A stretch of DNA of 64,000 bases, taken from Paenibacillus sp. G2S3 (GTDB lineage Bacteria; Bacillota; Bacilli; Paenibacillales; Paenibacillaceae). A model generated the notes under the pieces. It worked only from the letters and a program-made list of their open reading frames with translations. It was not told the DNA's origin and did no database searches. Positions 38,083 through 47,578 of this stretch are shown piece by piece. The position numbers were made by a program, and so were the translations under genes. Position 1 is the stretch's first letter; each line of letters starts with the position of its first letter. The DNA is taken from contig NZ_CP126095.1 of the NCBI RefSeq assembly GCF_030123105.1, positions 2,542,001 through 2,606,000 on the forward strand, written 5' to 3'.

Positions 38083-39006
38083 ATGAAATCTGATCCAATT
38101 CGTTTGAGTCGGAAATTCGGACAAATCAAACAAAACTGGGGTCTGTATACTTTGCTTTTTCCTGCAGTAGTCCTTACGTTGTTATTCGCATATAAACCAA
38201 TGTATGGGGTGCTCATAGCTTTCAAGGATTATAGCCCGGCATTAGGAATTGGCGGAAGTCCATGGGCCGGATTCAAATACTTCGAGAAGTTCTTTAATTC
38301 CTATCAATTTTCAGCAACCATTAAAAATACGCTAGTCATCAGTGTGTACAGTCTGATTACGTTTCCGATTCCAATTATACTGGCGCTGATGGTTAACCAG
38401 ATGAGACCAAACCGTTTTAGACGATTTTTTCAGACCGTATCCTATATGCCACACTTTATCTCCACGGTAGTTATGGTGGGCTTAATGATGATTTTGTTCT
38501 CACCTAGCACCGGTCTGCTGGGGAATATGTATAGTCTTTTTGGAAAAGAAGCGCCTGATCTTATGGGCTCTGCCGGGTTATTCAGTAGTGTGTACGTCTG
38601 GTCGGATGTGTGGCAGCATGTTGGCTGGGACAGTATTATCTTTATCGCTGCGCTCTCCGCTGTTGACCCTAGCTTGTACGAGGCCGCAACCGTGGACGGC
38701 GCAAGTCGGATGCATAAAATTCGTTATATCGATATTCCGATGTTGATGCCAACAGCGATAACATTGCTTATCCTGCGGGTCGGGGGACTGCTTGGGGTTG
38801 GATTTGAAAAAGTGTACTTAATGCAAAATGATTTGAACATCACTTCAAGTGAGATTCTGTCCACATATGTCTACAAAATTGGTCTGCTCAGCAGCCAGTA
38901 CAGCTTTTCGTCGGCGATTAACTTGTTCAACACGGTCATTAATTTTATTTTATTGATTATGGTCAATCAGATTTCTAAAAAATTAAGCGAAAATAGCTTG
39001 TGGTAG
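38083..39006 (+). CDS. Carbohydrate ABC transporter permease (LplB-like)
   Basis: 307 residues, AAAGGAGGGG upstream. Six membrane spans and the EAA-like loop YEAATVDGASRMHKIRYI. First of the two membrane subunits of this importer; no ATPase gene adjacent, so an MsmX-type shared ATPase is assumed. Confidence 0.93.
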   Translation: MKSDPIRLSRKFGQIKQNWGLYTLLFPAVVLTLLFAYKPMYGVLIAFKDYSPALGIGGSPWAGFKYFEKFFNSYQFSATIKNTLVISVYSLITFPIPIILALMVNQMRPNRFRRFFQTVSYMPHFISTVVMVGLMMILFSPSTGLLGNMYSLFGKEAPDLMGSAGLFSSVYVWSDVWQHVGWDSIIFIAALSAVDPSLYEAATVDGASRMHKIRYIDIPMLMPTAITLLILRVGGLLGVGFEKVYLMQNDLNITSSEILSTYVYKIGLLSSQYSFSSAINLFNTVINFILLIMVNQISKKLSENSLW

Positions 39007-39024
39007 AAGGGGAGGAGCATTGAA

Positions 39025-39948
39025 ATGGGAGGTTTAGAGACAGCGACTAAAGGAAATGTAGGAAAAATAAAGAAGAATCGCTCTTCGGATACTATAATGG
39101 AAATAGTGATGTATGTAATATCGGCAATTTTTCTAGTTATCCTGATCTATCCGCTGTATTTTATCGTCATTGCTTCGTTCAGTGATCCTTCGGCGGTAGC
39201 AGGAGGTCAAGTCTGGCTATTTCCTAAAGGGTTTACATTTGATGGTTACAAAGAGCTACTGCGGCATGATAATATTTGGATCGGGTATTGGAACACCATC
39301 CTGTACACGGTGGTTGGGACTGCAATCGGCTTAGTAGTAAATATCTCAGCAGCCTATGCGTTGTCAAGAAAGGACCTTGTGGGGCGGAAATATATTTCGC
39401 TGTTTTTCATCTTTACAATGTTCTTTAATGGGGGGTTGATTCCTACCTTTTTAACGGTTCGTGATTTTCATCTATATGATACTTTCTTAGTTATGGTACT
39501 GCCTTTCGCAGTGGGAGTCTTTAATATCATAGTGGCACGAACTTTTTTCCAGACAAGTATTCCGGGAGATTTATGGGAAGCAGCGCAAATTGATGGTTGT
39601 GGCAATCTCCGTTATTTTGCACAGATAGTTTTACCGCTGTCGAAGGCTATTATTGCAGTGTTGGGTTTATGGATCGCTGTCGGTTACTGGAATTCATATT
39701 TTAATGCCTTGATTTATTTGAAAAATCCTAATATGTATCCTTTGCAGCTGATTCTGCGAAATATTCTGATCACCAATCAGATGCAATCTGGTATGGGAAC
39801 CGGTGAAGCTGCACAAATCGCACTACGGCTTGCCAATATGATGCGGTATTCAGTTATTATCGTGGCTACTGTTCCAATTATGTGTGTATACCCATTTGTG
39901 CAAAAATACTTTAACCAAGGCGTAATGATCGGCGCAGTGAAGGAATAA
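39025..39948 (+). CDS. Carbohydrate ABC transporter permease (YtcP/LplC-like)
   Basis: 307 residues, GGGGAGGAG upstream. Six spans, EAA-like loop WEAAQIDGCGNLRYFAQIVL and the typical end PFVQKYFNQGVMIGAVKE. Second membrane subunit, 18 nt after the first. Confidence 0.93.
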   Translation: MGGLETATKGNVGKIKKNRSSDTIMEIVMYVISAIFLVILIYPLYFIVIASFSDPSAVAGGQVWLFPKGFTFDGYKELLRHDNIWIGYWNTILYTVVGTAIGLVVNISAAYALSRKDLVGRKYISLFFIFTMFFNGGLIPTFLTVRDFHLYDTFLVMVLPFAVGVFNIIVARTFFQTSIPGDLWEAAQIDGCGNLRYFAQIVLPLSKAIIAVLGLWIAVGYWNSYFNALIYLKNPNMYPLQLILRNILITNQMQSGMGTGEAAQIALRLANMMRYSVIIVATVPIMCVYPFVQKYFNQGVMIGAVKE

Positions 39949-39993
39949 TCTCATATACTTTTCTACTAACATTTGTGAGGGAGCAAGACCGTA

Positions 39994-41598
39994 ATGAATA
40001 AGCAACCCAAAAACAGTATCTATAGAACAATCACCGTCATTCTTCTAGTGACAACGTTGCTTGCTAGCCTTACAGCCTGTAAAGGGGACAAAGAAGTAAA
40101 CGCTGTTGAAACTGATCCGGGTCAATTTAATAAAGAAGGTTTGCCAATAGTGGATAATCCCGTGACGCTGAAAGTTCTAACGGTTCGGTGGGGAAGCATG
40201 GGAGATGATTTTATTCAGAATCAATGGCTCAAGGATTTGGAAAAGCACACGAATGTCAAAATTGAATGGCAGGTGATGTCTTCCAATGATTGGAGTGAAC
40301 GGAAGTCGATTATGCTGGCAAGTGGTACACTTCCAGATATCATTTTAGGGAGTCAGACTTTCGGGGATTCGGATATCGTTAATAATTTAAGCTTATTTCG
40401 GCCACTCGATGACTATATCGAAAAGCATATGCCTAATCTCAAAGCAGCTATGGAAGAAACACCTGAAATGAGAAAAATCAGCACTTTTCCTGACGGGAAA
40501 ATCTATTCTCTGCCTGCAAGATTACCCTCACGTCCTAAAAGCTCGCGCCAACCTGTGATTAACAAAACCTGGTTAGATCATTTGGGATTGAAGGTTCCCG
40601 ATACGATTGATGATCTCTACAACGTGCTTAAAGCGTTCAAAGAACGTGATCCGAATGGGAACGGACAACAGGATGAAATTCCTGTTATCGAATTAAGTAA
40701 TGATCTTATCAGTCCCTTCGGGATCGCGGATTTGAATAATAACTTTATGGTGGTCAAAGACGGAAAAGCGGTTTATTACCCGATTTCAGAGGAATACAAA
40801 GAAGGGCTTAAATGGGAGCATAAATTATTTACTGATGGGTTGCTTGATACAGAGCTATTCACTCAAGACGAGACAATGAGGTCGGCCAAATTTCTTAATC
40901 CGGATGCTCCGATTGTAGGCTTTTCGTATCAGTGGACCCCGGATGCCGTGTTTGGCAAATGGAGCGATCAATATGTGACCATTCCTCCGATTGCAGGGCC
41001 GGATGGTAAGCGCTACACCGTAGGAAATCCGTATGGAATGAATCTGGAACGCAACGAGCTGTTGATCACCACTTCTTGCAAATTTCCAGAGATTGCCGCC
41101 CGCTGGGCCGATCAGTTCTACACTAATGAAGCAAGCATTCAGAATTTCTGGGGAGCGATAGACACCGTTATTAAGAAAAATGACAACGGTTCGTATACAT
41201 TGATGGACCCACCGGCTGGCACCAGTGCTGATGCCTGGTATTGGGATCAGTCACTCCGGGATTTCGGACCGAAATATGTTAGTCCAGTGTTTGAAAAATC
41301 CATTTTTCTAAACCCTAAAACCGGAGATGGACTGAAGCTGCAGCTCGATAAGCTGGGAAGTGAATATACAATTCCACCTTTCCCTAATGTAATGTACACC
41401 GCAGAAGAGTTTCAGGAGTTGCCGACCTTGGCCACCGATATTGATAGTTACGTAGATACAATGCGCGCTCAGTTTATAATTACAGGTGAAATCGACGAGG
41501 GCTGGGCTGATTATGTGAAACAACTGCGGGGAATGGGGCTGGATAAGCTGGTTAAAATTCGAACCGATGCTTACAGTCGTTATGTGAATTTAGAATAG
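39994..41598 (+). CDS. Extracellular solute-binding lipoprotein, copy B
   Basis: 534 residues. Signal peptide ends in a SLTACKG lipobox. The mature sequence is close to copy A at 36399 (for example YSLPARLPSRPKSSRQPVIN against YSLPTRLPSRPKSSRQPVIN). Most changes lie in the signal peptide and surface loops, so both copies probably bind related sugars, perhaps with different affinity. Encoded after the permeases and 20 nt before the GH31 gene, so the operon is binding protein - permease - permease - binding protein - GH31. Confidence 0.94.
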   Translation: MNKQPKNSIYRTITVILLVTTLLASLTACKGDKEVNAVETDPGQFNKEGLPIVDNPVTLKVLTVRWGSMGDDFIQNQWLKDLEKHTNVKIEWQVMSSNDWSERKSIMLASGTLPDIILGSQTFGDSDIVNNLSLFRPLDDYIEKHMPNLKAAMEETPEMRKISTFPDGKIYSLPARLPSRPKSSRQPVINKTWLDHLGLKVPDTIDDLYNVLKAFKERDPNGNGQQDEIPVIELSNDLISPFGIADLNNNFMVVKDGKAVYYPISEEYKEGLKWEHKLFTDGLLDTELFTQDETMRSAKFLNPDAPIVGFSYQWTPDAVFGKWSDQYVTIPPIAGPDGKRYTVGNPYGMNLERNELLITTSCKFPEIAARWADQFYTNEASIQNFWGAIDTVIKKNDNGSYTLMDPPAGTSADAWYWDQSLRDFGPKYVSPVFEKSIFLNPKTGDGLKLQLDKLGSEYTIPPFPNVMYTAEEFQELPTLATDIDSYVDTMRAQFIITGEIDEGWADYVKQLRGMGLDKLVKIRTDAYSRYVNLE

Positions 41599-41618
41599 AA
41601 AGAAGAGAGGGTCACCCG

Positions 41619-44036
41619 ATGGAACATACGATGAAAGAGCCAAATCCTTTGGCGATCCCATTAAAGCTGCACGCTGAACCATGTGGTAAAGCTGACGCGA
41701 TTATTCAGGGGGAGTGTTATCGATTCACTGTATTAACTCCTGAACTTATCCGGATGGAATACAGCGAGAAAGGGTATTTCGAAAATCGGGCTTCGCAGAC
41801 CGTTGTGAATCGCAATTTTCCCGTTCCAGAATTTCGTGTAATTGATCTGGGAAACAAGCTTGAGTTGATTACAGACCGCCTGCATCTATCTTATGATAAG
41901 AAGCCTTTCTCCAGGCATGGCCTCAGTATTCGAGTAAGAAACGAAGCGGGTCATCTAATGAGTGTCTGGAATTACGGTGATCCAGTACAAGACTTGAGAG
42001 GGACGGCACGCACACTGGATAATGCTGATGGTGTTATTCCACTAGAGCACGGACTCCTCTCGCGTTCCGGATTTACGTTAGTGGATGACAGCAGCTCCCT
42101 TGTACTTGAAGAGGATGGACGGGTCGAACTGCGGTTACAGGAAGGTCTCGACTTTTATTTTTTTGGCTATGGTCATGATTATTTAAAATGCTTAAAGGAT
42201 TTCTATCATCTTTGCGGTCGTACACCCCTATTGCCACGTTATGCACTTGGCAACTGGTGGAGCCGATATTATCCATATTCAGAAGTAGAATATAAAGCGT
42301 TAATCGAACGTTTTGAGCATGAGCAAATTCCTTTTTCCGTCGCAGTTATGGATATGGATTGGCATCTCGTTCATATCGATCCACAGTATGGCAGTGGCTG
42401 GACGGGCTATACATGGAACAAGGAGCTGTTCCCTGACCCGCAGGAATTTCTATCATGGCTGCATGAAAAAGGGCTTCGAGTGACGCTCAACGTACATCCT
42501 GCAGATGGTATAAGGGCGTTTGAAGATCCATATTTAGCGATTGCTGCGGAGATGGGCATGGACCCGGAAAAAGGGGATGCTGTGGAATTTGACATCACGG
42601 ATCCGAATTTTTTACGGGCATATTTTAAGTTTCTACATCATCCACTAGAGGATGAAGGTGTGGATTTCTGGTGGATTGATTGGCAGCAGGGTGGAGTGAC
42701 TAAAGTACCGGGACTAGATCCGCTCTGGATGCTGAACCATTATCACTATCTAGACAGCGGTCGGCGAGGGAACAGGAAGCTTACTTTTTCCCGTTATGCA
42801 GGTCTAGGCAGCCATCGTTATCCTGTGGGATTCTCTGGAGATACCATTGTGACTTGGGAGTCGCTGAATTTCCAGCCTTATTTCACAGCCAATGCCGCAA
42901 ACGTCGGTTATGGTTGGTGGAGTCATGATATCGGTGGCCATATGAACGGTTATTTAGACGATGAATTGGCGATGCGCTGGGTACAATTCGGTGTGTTTTC
43001 ACCGATTCTACGGTTACATAGTTCTGCTAGTGCCTTCAACAGCAAGGAGCCGTGGCGGTTCAACAAGATTGCCGAAGATGTAATGAAGGATTGCCTGCGC
43101 TTGCGGCATAGTTTACTTCCCTATCTGTATACGATGAATCGTTATGCCAGCCGCGATAGTCTTCCGCTAGTTCGGCCGATATATTATCATCATGCGCAGC
43201 GGAATGAAGCCTATGAAGTGCCAAATGAATATTACTTCGGTTCTGAACTCATTGTGTGTCCCATTACCCAGCCGGTCAACTCCAAGGTAGGCGTTGCCGA
43301 ATTCAAGGCTTGGCTACCTGATGGAATCTGGATAGATTTCTTTAACGGAAGGGTGTACGACGGTGGAAGAAAGCTTTCTCTTTATCGTAATCTGGAGAGC
43401 ATTCCAGCATTAGCGAAAGCGGGTGCTATCGTTCCTATGGCGGATCTGACGGAATATACCTCTTCAGTCGATAATCCGAGGCATATGGAGGTCCGTGTGT
43501 TTGCTGGAGGCAATGGTCATTTTCATCTCTGGGAGGATGCGGGTGATACTGCAGAGGACCGGGATGAGCAATGGTGCGACACGGAAATGGTTTTGGAAAT
43601 AGAAGAGAGAGCTAGCTTCAAGATACTTCCTGCCCGGGGAAACACAGAAGCTGTGCCTGAACGACGGTCATGGAAGTTATCCTTTGTCGGCTTTGCGGAT
43701 ACAAGGGTCCAGGTCTTCGTTGGTGGTACAGAAATCACAGCAGAAATGGGATACGACGAAGCTACACACACACTAACGGTCATGATCTCGGATCTAGCGG
43801 TGGACCAAGCTCTGGAGGTGAAGTTCGCAGATGCTCGGATAGCTGTGAATTCAGTAGATGATGAGGTGTTCAACCTACTGAACCGTGCGCAAATTCTTTT
43901 TCAATTGAAAGAGCAAATTTACCGTGTAGTCAAAGAATCAGCAACACCGATGGTAGCACTGGGATCTCTTGCTTCAATGGAGCTTGAACATACGCTGTAC
44001 GGAGCATTATGTGAGATTCTGACGGCTAGGCTATAA
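41619..44036 (+). CDS. Glycoside hydrolase family 31 (alpha-glucosidase/alpha-xylosidase type)
   Basis: 805 residues. An N-terminal beta-sandwich (about 1-200) precedes the barrel: AVMDMDWHLV, FWWIDWQQGG (nucleophile D354) and VGFSGDTIVTW (acid/base D408), then SHDIGGHMNG and SPILRLHSS, and C-terminal sandwich domains. Retaining alpha-glycosidase, intracellular (no signal peptide). The W-Q-Q-G-G after the nucleophile departs from the commonest GH31 groups, so alpha-xylosidase versus alpha-glucosidase cannot be decided. The last ~60 residues form an extra helical tail. Last gene of the YesMN-linked importer operon. Confidence 0.92.
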   Translation: MEHTMKEPNPLAIPLKLHAEPCGKADAIIQGECYRFTVLTPELIRMEYSEKGYFENRASQTVVNRNFPVPEFRVIDLGNKLELITDRLHLSYDKKPFSRHGLSIRVRNEAGHLMSVWNYGDPVQDLRGTARTLDNADGVIPLEHGLLSRSGFTLVDDSSSLVLEEDGRVELRLQEGLDFYFFGYGHDYLKCLKDFYHLCGRTPLLPRYALGNWWSRYYPYSEVEYKALIERFEHEQIPFSVAVMDMDWHLVHIDPQYGSGWTGYTWNKELFPDPQEFLSWLHEKGLRVTLNVHPADGIRAFEDPYLAIAAEMGMDPEKGDAVEFDITDPNFLRAYFKFLHHPLEDEGVDFWWIDWQQGGVTKVPGLDPLWMLNHYHYLDSGRRGNRKLTFSRYAGLGSHRYPVGFSGDTIVTWESLNFQPYFTANAANVGYGWWSHDIGGHMNGYLDDELAMRWVQFGVFSPILRLHSSASAFNSKEPWRFNKIAEDVMKDCLRLRHSLLPYLYTMNRYASRDSLPLVRPIYYHHAQRNEAYEVPNEYYFGSELIVCPITQPVNSKVGVAEFKAWLPDGIWIDFFNGRVYDGGRKLSLYRNLESIPALAKAGAIVPMADLTEYTSSVDNPRHMEVRVFAGGNGHFHLWEDAGDTAEDRDEQWCDTEMVLEIEERASFKILPARGNTEAVPERRSWKLSFVGFADTRVQVFVGGTEITAEMGYDEATHTLTVMISDLAVDQALEVKFADARIAVNSVDDEVFNLLNRAQILFQLKEQIYRVVKESATPMVALGSLASMELEHTLYGALCEILTARL

Positions 44037-44058
44037 CATCTTTTTTCACTTATTAAAC

Positions 44059-44106
44059 AAAAGGAGGTTCTTTCTATGCGATTGGCATAGGGAGAACCTC
44101 CTTTAT
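44059..44106. terminator. Bidirectional terminator between GH31 and GH30 genes
   Basis: AAGGAGGTTCT pairs with AGAACCTCCTT around a 21-nt loop, with T-rich flanks on both strands; the two genes converge here. Confidence 0.88.
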
Positions 44107-44110
44107 CTTT

Positions 44111-45454
44111 TTACTTTATTAGCAGTGTTTGAATGGCATGAGCCGGAATCATGTTCTCAGCCAAGTTGTCATGGAAGCGCAGAGTGAATGGAAGCTCTTG
44201 TTCTGTGCGATTCATAACGATAACAGCAATAGTGCCATCTGGGTTACGGAAAGCTGTAGTTTCAAGCTTATCGGTATATTTGGAATGACCAATGCGTTTA
44301 GCACCCGGACGAATATATTTACTGAAATGCCCGATGTAATAGAAGGAGCTCTCAAATGTAATTTCATCGTTTTTCGTATCCCCGATAATCGGAGCATCGC
44401 AGTAGTTACCAACATGGTTAGGTCCACCTTGCTCGTCCAAAACAATATTCCAGTCGGTCCAGCTCGACATCCAGTTATTCAGATTGCCAATGATGTCATG
44501 GCCGTAACGTTCACCGGTGTTCCATGAGCCGAGATGAACGCCACCTTCTTGACAGCCTTCGCTGAAGAAAAGCTTTTTGTCCGGAAAGCGATCATGTACG
44601 GCAGATAGGGCTTCGAAGTGATCGCCGGAGTACCAGTGGAAGCAAATTCCCCAAATGTATTTGGAAGCTTCTTGATCTTCGAACGCAACCTTGGCACGGT
44701 CATACACGCGCTCCTTGTTATGATCCCAGATCATCACCTTTACATGAGTCAAACCAGCTTGTTCCAAGGCAGGTCCCAAGTAATCACGAACAAAATCCTT
44801 TTCTTCTTCGGCGGTATAAAGGCAAGAATCCCATATTTGTACAGCCTTTGCTTCGTTCTGAACACTAACGGCCCAAATATCGATGCCTTCAGCCGCGTAA
44901 GCCTGAATATATTTTACGAACATGTTGGCCCAAGCCTCACGGTATTCAGGCTTAAGTGCTCCACCACCGTTCATTTGACCGTTCGTCTTCATAAAAGCAG
45001 GTGGACTCCAAGGGGAAGAGAACAAACGGAAATCTTCACCAACAGCTGCTGCAGCATTTTTAATTAGGGGGATAATTGACTCTTGATCTCTGGAAATACC
45101 GAACGAATGCAGTTCAGCATCACCTTCTTCTACATAAGCATAGTTGCCCAGTGAGAAGTCACAGCTCTGGATATGCGAGCGGCAAAGAGTGTACCCAATT
45201 CCGTGCTCAGGATCAAAATAAGCGTCGATGATTTCTTTCTGTTTAGCTTCACTTAGTTTAGCGATGGTAACAGCAGAAGCCTCTGTAAGTGCACCACCGA
45301 AACCTTCAATTTCCTGATACTCCAGATCATCATAAATATTGATGAGCTCTGATTCGACGCCTGACGTATCGGGAATGAAGATCAGAGGGTCTTTTTCTGT
45401 CAGACGGTCGGTAGTTTCTTTTGCTGTTTGAATGACGCGAACAATTTTACTCAT
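44111..45454 (-). CDS. Glycoside hydrolase family 30 (glucosylceramidase-like)
   Basis: 447 residues from ATG 45454, which starts MSKIVRVIQ and follows AGGAGG. IEGFGGALTEASAVTIAKL opens the barrel, SVQNEAKAVQ gives acid/base E201 and FFSEGCQEGG gives nucleophile E299; the C-terminal beta domain ends in AHAIQTLLIK. No signal peptide. It is a distant paralogue of the GH30 at 25342 (the same length but a different sub-type). It is divergent from an AraC regulator at 45589. Confidence 0.93.
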   Translation of the reverse strand: MSKIVRVIQTAKETTDRLTEKDPLIFIPDTSGVESELINIYDDLEYQEIEGFGGALTEASAVTIAKLSEAKQKEIIDAYFDPEHGIGYTLCRSHIQSCDFSLGNYAYVEEGDAELHSFGISRDQESIIPLIKNAAAAVGEDFRLFSSPWSPPAFMKTNGQMNGGGALKPEYREAWANMFVKYIQAYAAEGIDIWAVSVQNEAKAVQIWDSCLYTAEEEKDFVRDYLGPALEQAGLTHVKVMIWDHNKERVYDRAKVAFEDQEASKYIWGICFHWYSGDHFEALSAVHDRFPDKKLFFSEGCQEGGVHLGSWNTGERYGHDIIGNLNNWMSSWTDWNIVLDEQGGPNHVGNYCDAPIIGDTKNDEITFESSFYYIGHFSKYIRPGAKRIGHSKYTDKLETTAFRNPDGTIAVIVMNRTEQELPFTLRFHDNLAENMIPAHAIQTLLIK

Positions 45455-45588
45455 AAGGGTTGGTATCCTCCTGTACATATAAATTCTGTCTTTATTATAG
45501 AAGGAGATTCATTGCCCTTTGAAGAAACAATATGGCTAAGAACCTCAACAATCTGGTCATCACTACTATGAGAAGAGGATTAAATGCT

Positions 45589-46383
45589 ATGGAAACTAAT
45601 AGTGTCCAAATAAGTCTTTGCGGCTTTATCCGTCATACTCAGCCTTTTCGGCAATTATATCGCAGTGGGCTGGATACCTATATCATCAGGCTGCAAGCAG
45701 AAGGGGAATGTGAAGTGCTGATCGATGGAGACATGGTAACCGTGGTGCCTGGTGATCTGTTATTATTTAAGCCCCAAGATATATATGATTTGAGAATCGG
45801 TGAAAAGAAAAGTCCTCTGGGACATAGTGTGGACTATTTTGTAATGTGTACAGGGGAATGGGTGGATCACTGGTGGAACCTGCGTGAAAGACCGAAGAAA
45901 ATTAGAATTGCGGATGATGGCAAGCTGCAAAGTATATGGCAACAGCTTGATTTGGAGAATAGAAGACTAGATGGGGGTAGCCCAGAAATACTTGAAGCGC
46001 TGTTTAAAGCGTTATGTTTGCTATTAGATCGGGCCATTGAAGAGGCTCCTGCTTCATCATCAGCGTCGCTCCTACACGGACTTAAGATGAAGAGTTATGT
46101 GGAAGAGCATGCTACATCAGAGTTCAGGCTAAAGGACGTAGCTGCTCATGCCGGAATTAGTGTAACGAGGGCCGTACATTTATTCAAAATTCAATTTGGC
46201 TACTCTATTATGCAATATGCTGGGCAAATTCGCCTTGCTATGGCACTAAGGTTGATGGACAATACCAATTACACCTTAGAGCGAATTGCAGAGGAGACGG
46301 GGTTCGGAAGCTACACCTATTTCCACAGAGTATTTCGGGAACGTTATGGTGTCTCGCCAGGCATCTATCGAAAGAGAGAGTAG
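45589..46383 (+). CDS. AraC family transcriptional regulator
   Basis: 264 residues from ATG 45589 (AGAGGA upstream); an in-frame ATG at 45532 without an RBS would add 19 residues. The cupin region (IDGDMVTVVPGDLLLFKPQD) is followed by two helix-turn-helix motifs ending FGSYTYFHRVFRERYGVSPG. Divergent from the GH30 gene and presumably its activator. Confidence 0.9.
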   Translation: METNSVQISLCGFIRHTQPFRQLYRSGLDTYIIRLQAEGECEVLIDGDMVTVVPGDLLLFKPQDIYDLRIGEKKSPLGHSVDYFVMCTGEWVDHWWNLRERPKKIRIADDGKLQSIWQQLDLENRRLDGGSPEILEALFKALCLLLDRAIEEAPASSSASLLHGLKMKSYVEEHATSEFRLKDVAAHAGISVTRAVHLFKIQFGYSIMQYAGQIRLAMALRLMDNTNYTLERIAEETGFGSYTYFHRVFRERYGVSPGIYRKRE

Positions 46384-46394
46384 GTGTAGAATTA

Positions 46395-46437
46395 TAAAAA
46401 AACAGCAAATCTCATCCAGAGACTTGCTGTTTTTTAT
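46395..46437. terminator. Bidirectional terminator between araC-type gene and glycosyltransferase gene
   Basis: AAAAAACAGCAA and TTGCTGTTTTTT flank a short inner CTC/GAG stem, giving strong A/T tracts in both directions; the two genes converge on it. Confidence 0.92.
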
Positions 46438-47462
46438 AATATATCTCTAATCGCTTCTTCAAATAACTTGACACTATTTTCCCATGTCCATCTGTGTGAA
46501 GATCTTTCGCCCTGTGCTGCTAATTTTGTTCTTAAGTTTGGGTCTCGAATTAAACGGATGACATCTTCACCAAGCCGATTCTCATAACGATAAGAGAGTA
46601 GACAGTTCTTCTCATGACGTGCGTATTCCATATTACCACCAGAATAAACACAGACAAGAGCTGCGCCACACCTCATGGCTTCAAGTCCTGGTAAAGAACC
46701 CGTATCAAAAATACTTGAACTAACAAAGATATCCGCACCGTTGTAATGGTAACAGAGCTCCTCATCATTCGCTGGCGTGAAGAATCGATATTTGCCGGTG
46801 GCTTTCATTCTTTGGAGAACTTCTGAAGTGTTGAACTCATCGGGCGGACTGATAAAGTTAATATTTACATGGGGACATTGATTTTTCACGTGATCCAGCT
46901 GCTCTATAAGATAGTCTTGCTCACGGTGCCATGAGAAACCACGTTCTGCTTTTCTTAAGATAGCTGTTATGTTTAAAGGCTCCTGAAGACTGTGACGAAT
47001 ATTTATATTCTTAAAGGAGGAGCTAATGCCAATCGGTACGATGTTGCCTGTAATCCCATGATTTAAGCGAATCAACTCCTGCTGCCAATGCGATAAAACG
47101 ATTAGATGTTCGGTGACATGATAAGAAGGAAACGACAGTGAACTATCTGGTAAAAAAGGTGGTTCATAACATAAAGACAATCTTACATGAATTCCTTTTC
47201 CTTGATTACTAGCTGCTTGAGAGGTAGGGACTGTCGTATAAAAATTAGAAACAATAACGTCCCCTGAGGGATAGTCTTGTTCTTGAAGTGTCATATGTGT
47301 GGTACGGATTAAGGTTGAGTTGACAGCATAGGATACAACACCATCCACTGGCATGAGGATAGTAACCTGATGCCCCATAGCTGTTAGCCCATTGGTGAGC
47401 TCTACCAGCATGCGTTGAGCCCCGCCATGAGATAAGGTCAGAATAGGGAATGTGAATCTCAT
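46434..47462 (-). CDS. Family 4 glycosyltransferase
   Basis: 342 residues from ATG 47462, preceded by AAGGGACGGG. The N-terminal ILTLSHGGAQRMLVELTNGL and the C-terminal VSSSIFDTGSLPGLEAMRCG are GT4 landmarks: the acidic E of the conserved E-x7-E region falls in PGLEAMRCGA. GT4 enzymes transfer sugars from nucleotide donors, often to cell-surface polymers. No linked polysaccharide genes were found; the neighbours are an isomerase and a hydrolase gene transcribed the same way. Confidence 0.88.
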   Translation of the reverse strand: MRFTFPILTLSHGGAQRMLVELTNGLTAMGHQVTILMPVDGVVSYAVNSTLIRTTHMTLQEQDYPSGDVIVSNFYTTVPTSQAASNQGKGIHVRLSLCYEPPFLPDSSLSFPSYHVTEHLIVLSHWQQELIRLNHGITGNIVPIGISSSFKNINIRHSLQEPLNITAILRKAERGFSWHREQDYLIEQLDHVKNQCPHVNINFISPPDEFNTSEVLQRMKATGKYRFFTPANDEELCYHYNGADIFVSSSIFDTGSLPGLEAMRCGAALVCVYSGGNMEYARHEKNCLLSYRYENRLGEDVIRLIRDPNLRTKLAAQGERSSHRWTWENSVKLFEEAIRDIL

Positions 47463-47578
47463 CGATAATCCCGTCCCTTCCAAGTTAGGGCTATAATCGT
47501 CAAGCGATGTGATTCAATCGTTATGTTTCTTATTTTATTCAATTCGCTTAGAAAGGTACCGATATAGTTTGAAAAGCA

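Noticed and set aside
44129..45067. Plus-strand frames of 132 and 149 codons opposite the GH30 gene
   Set aside because: Antisense to a well-conserved GH30 gene with catalytic glutamates E201 and E299; low-complexity composition typical of shadows.
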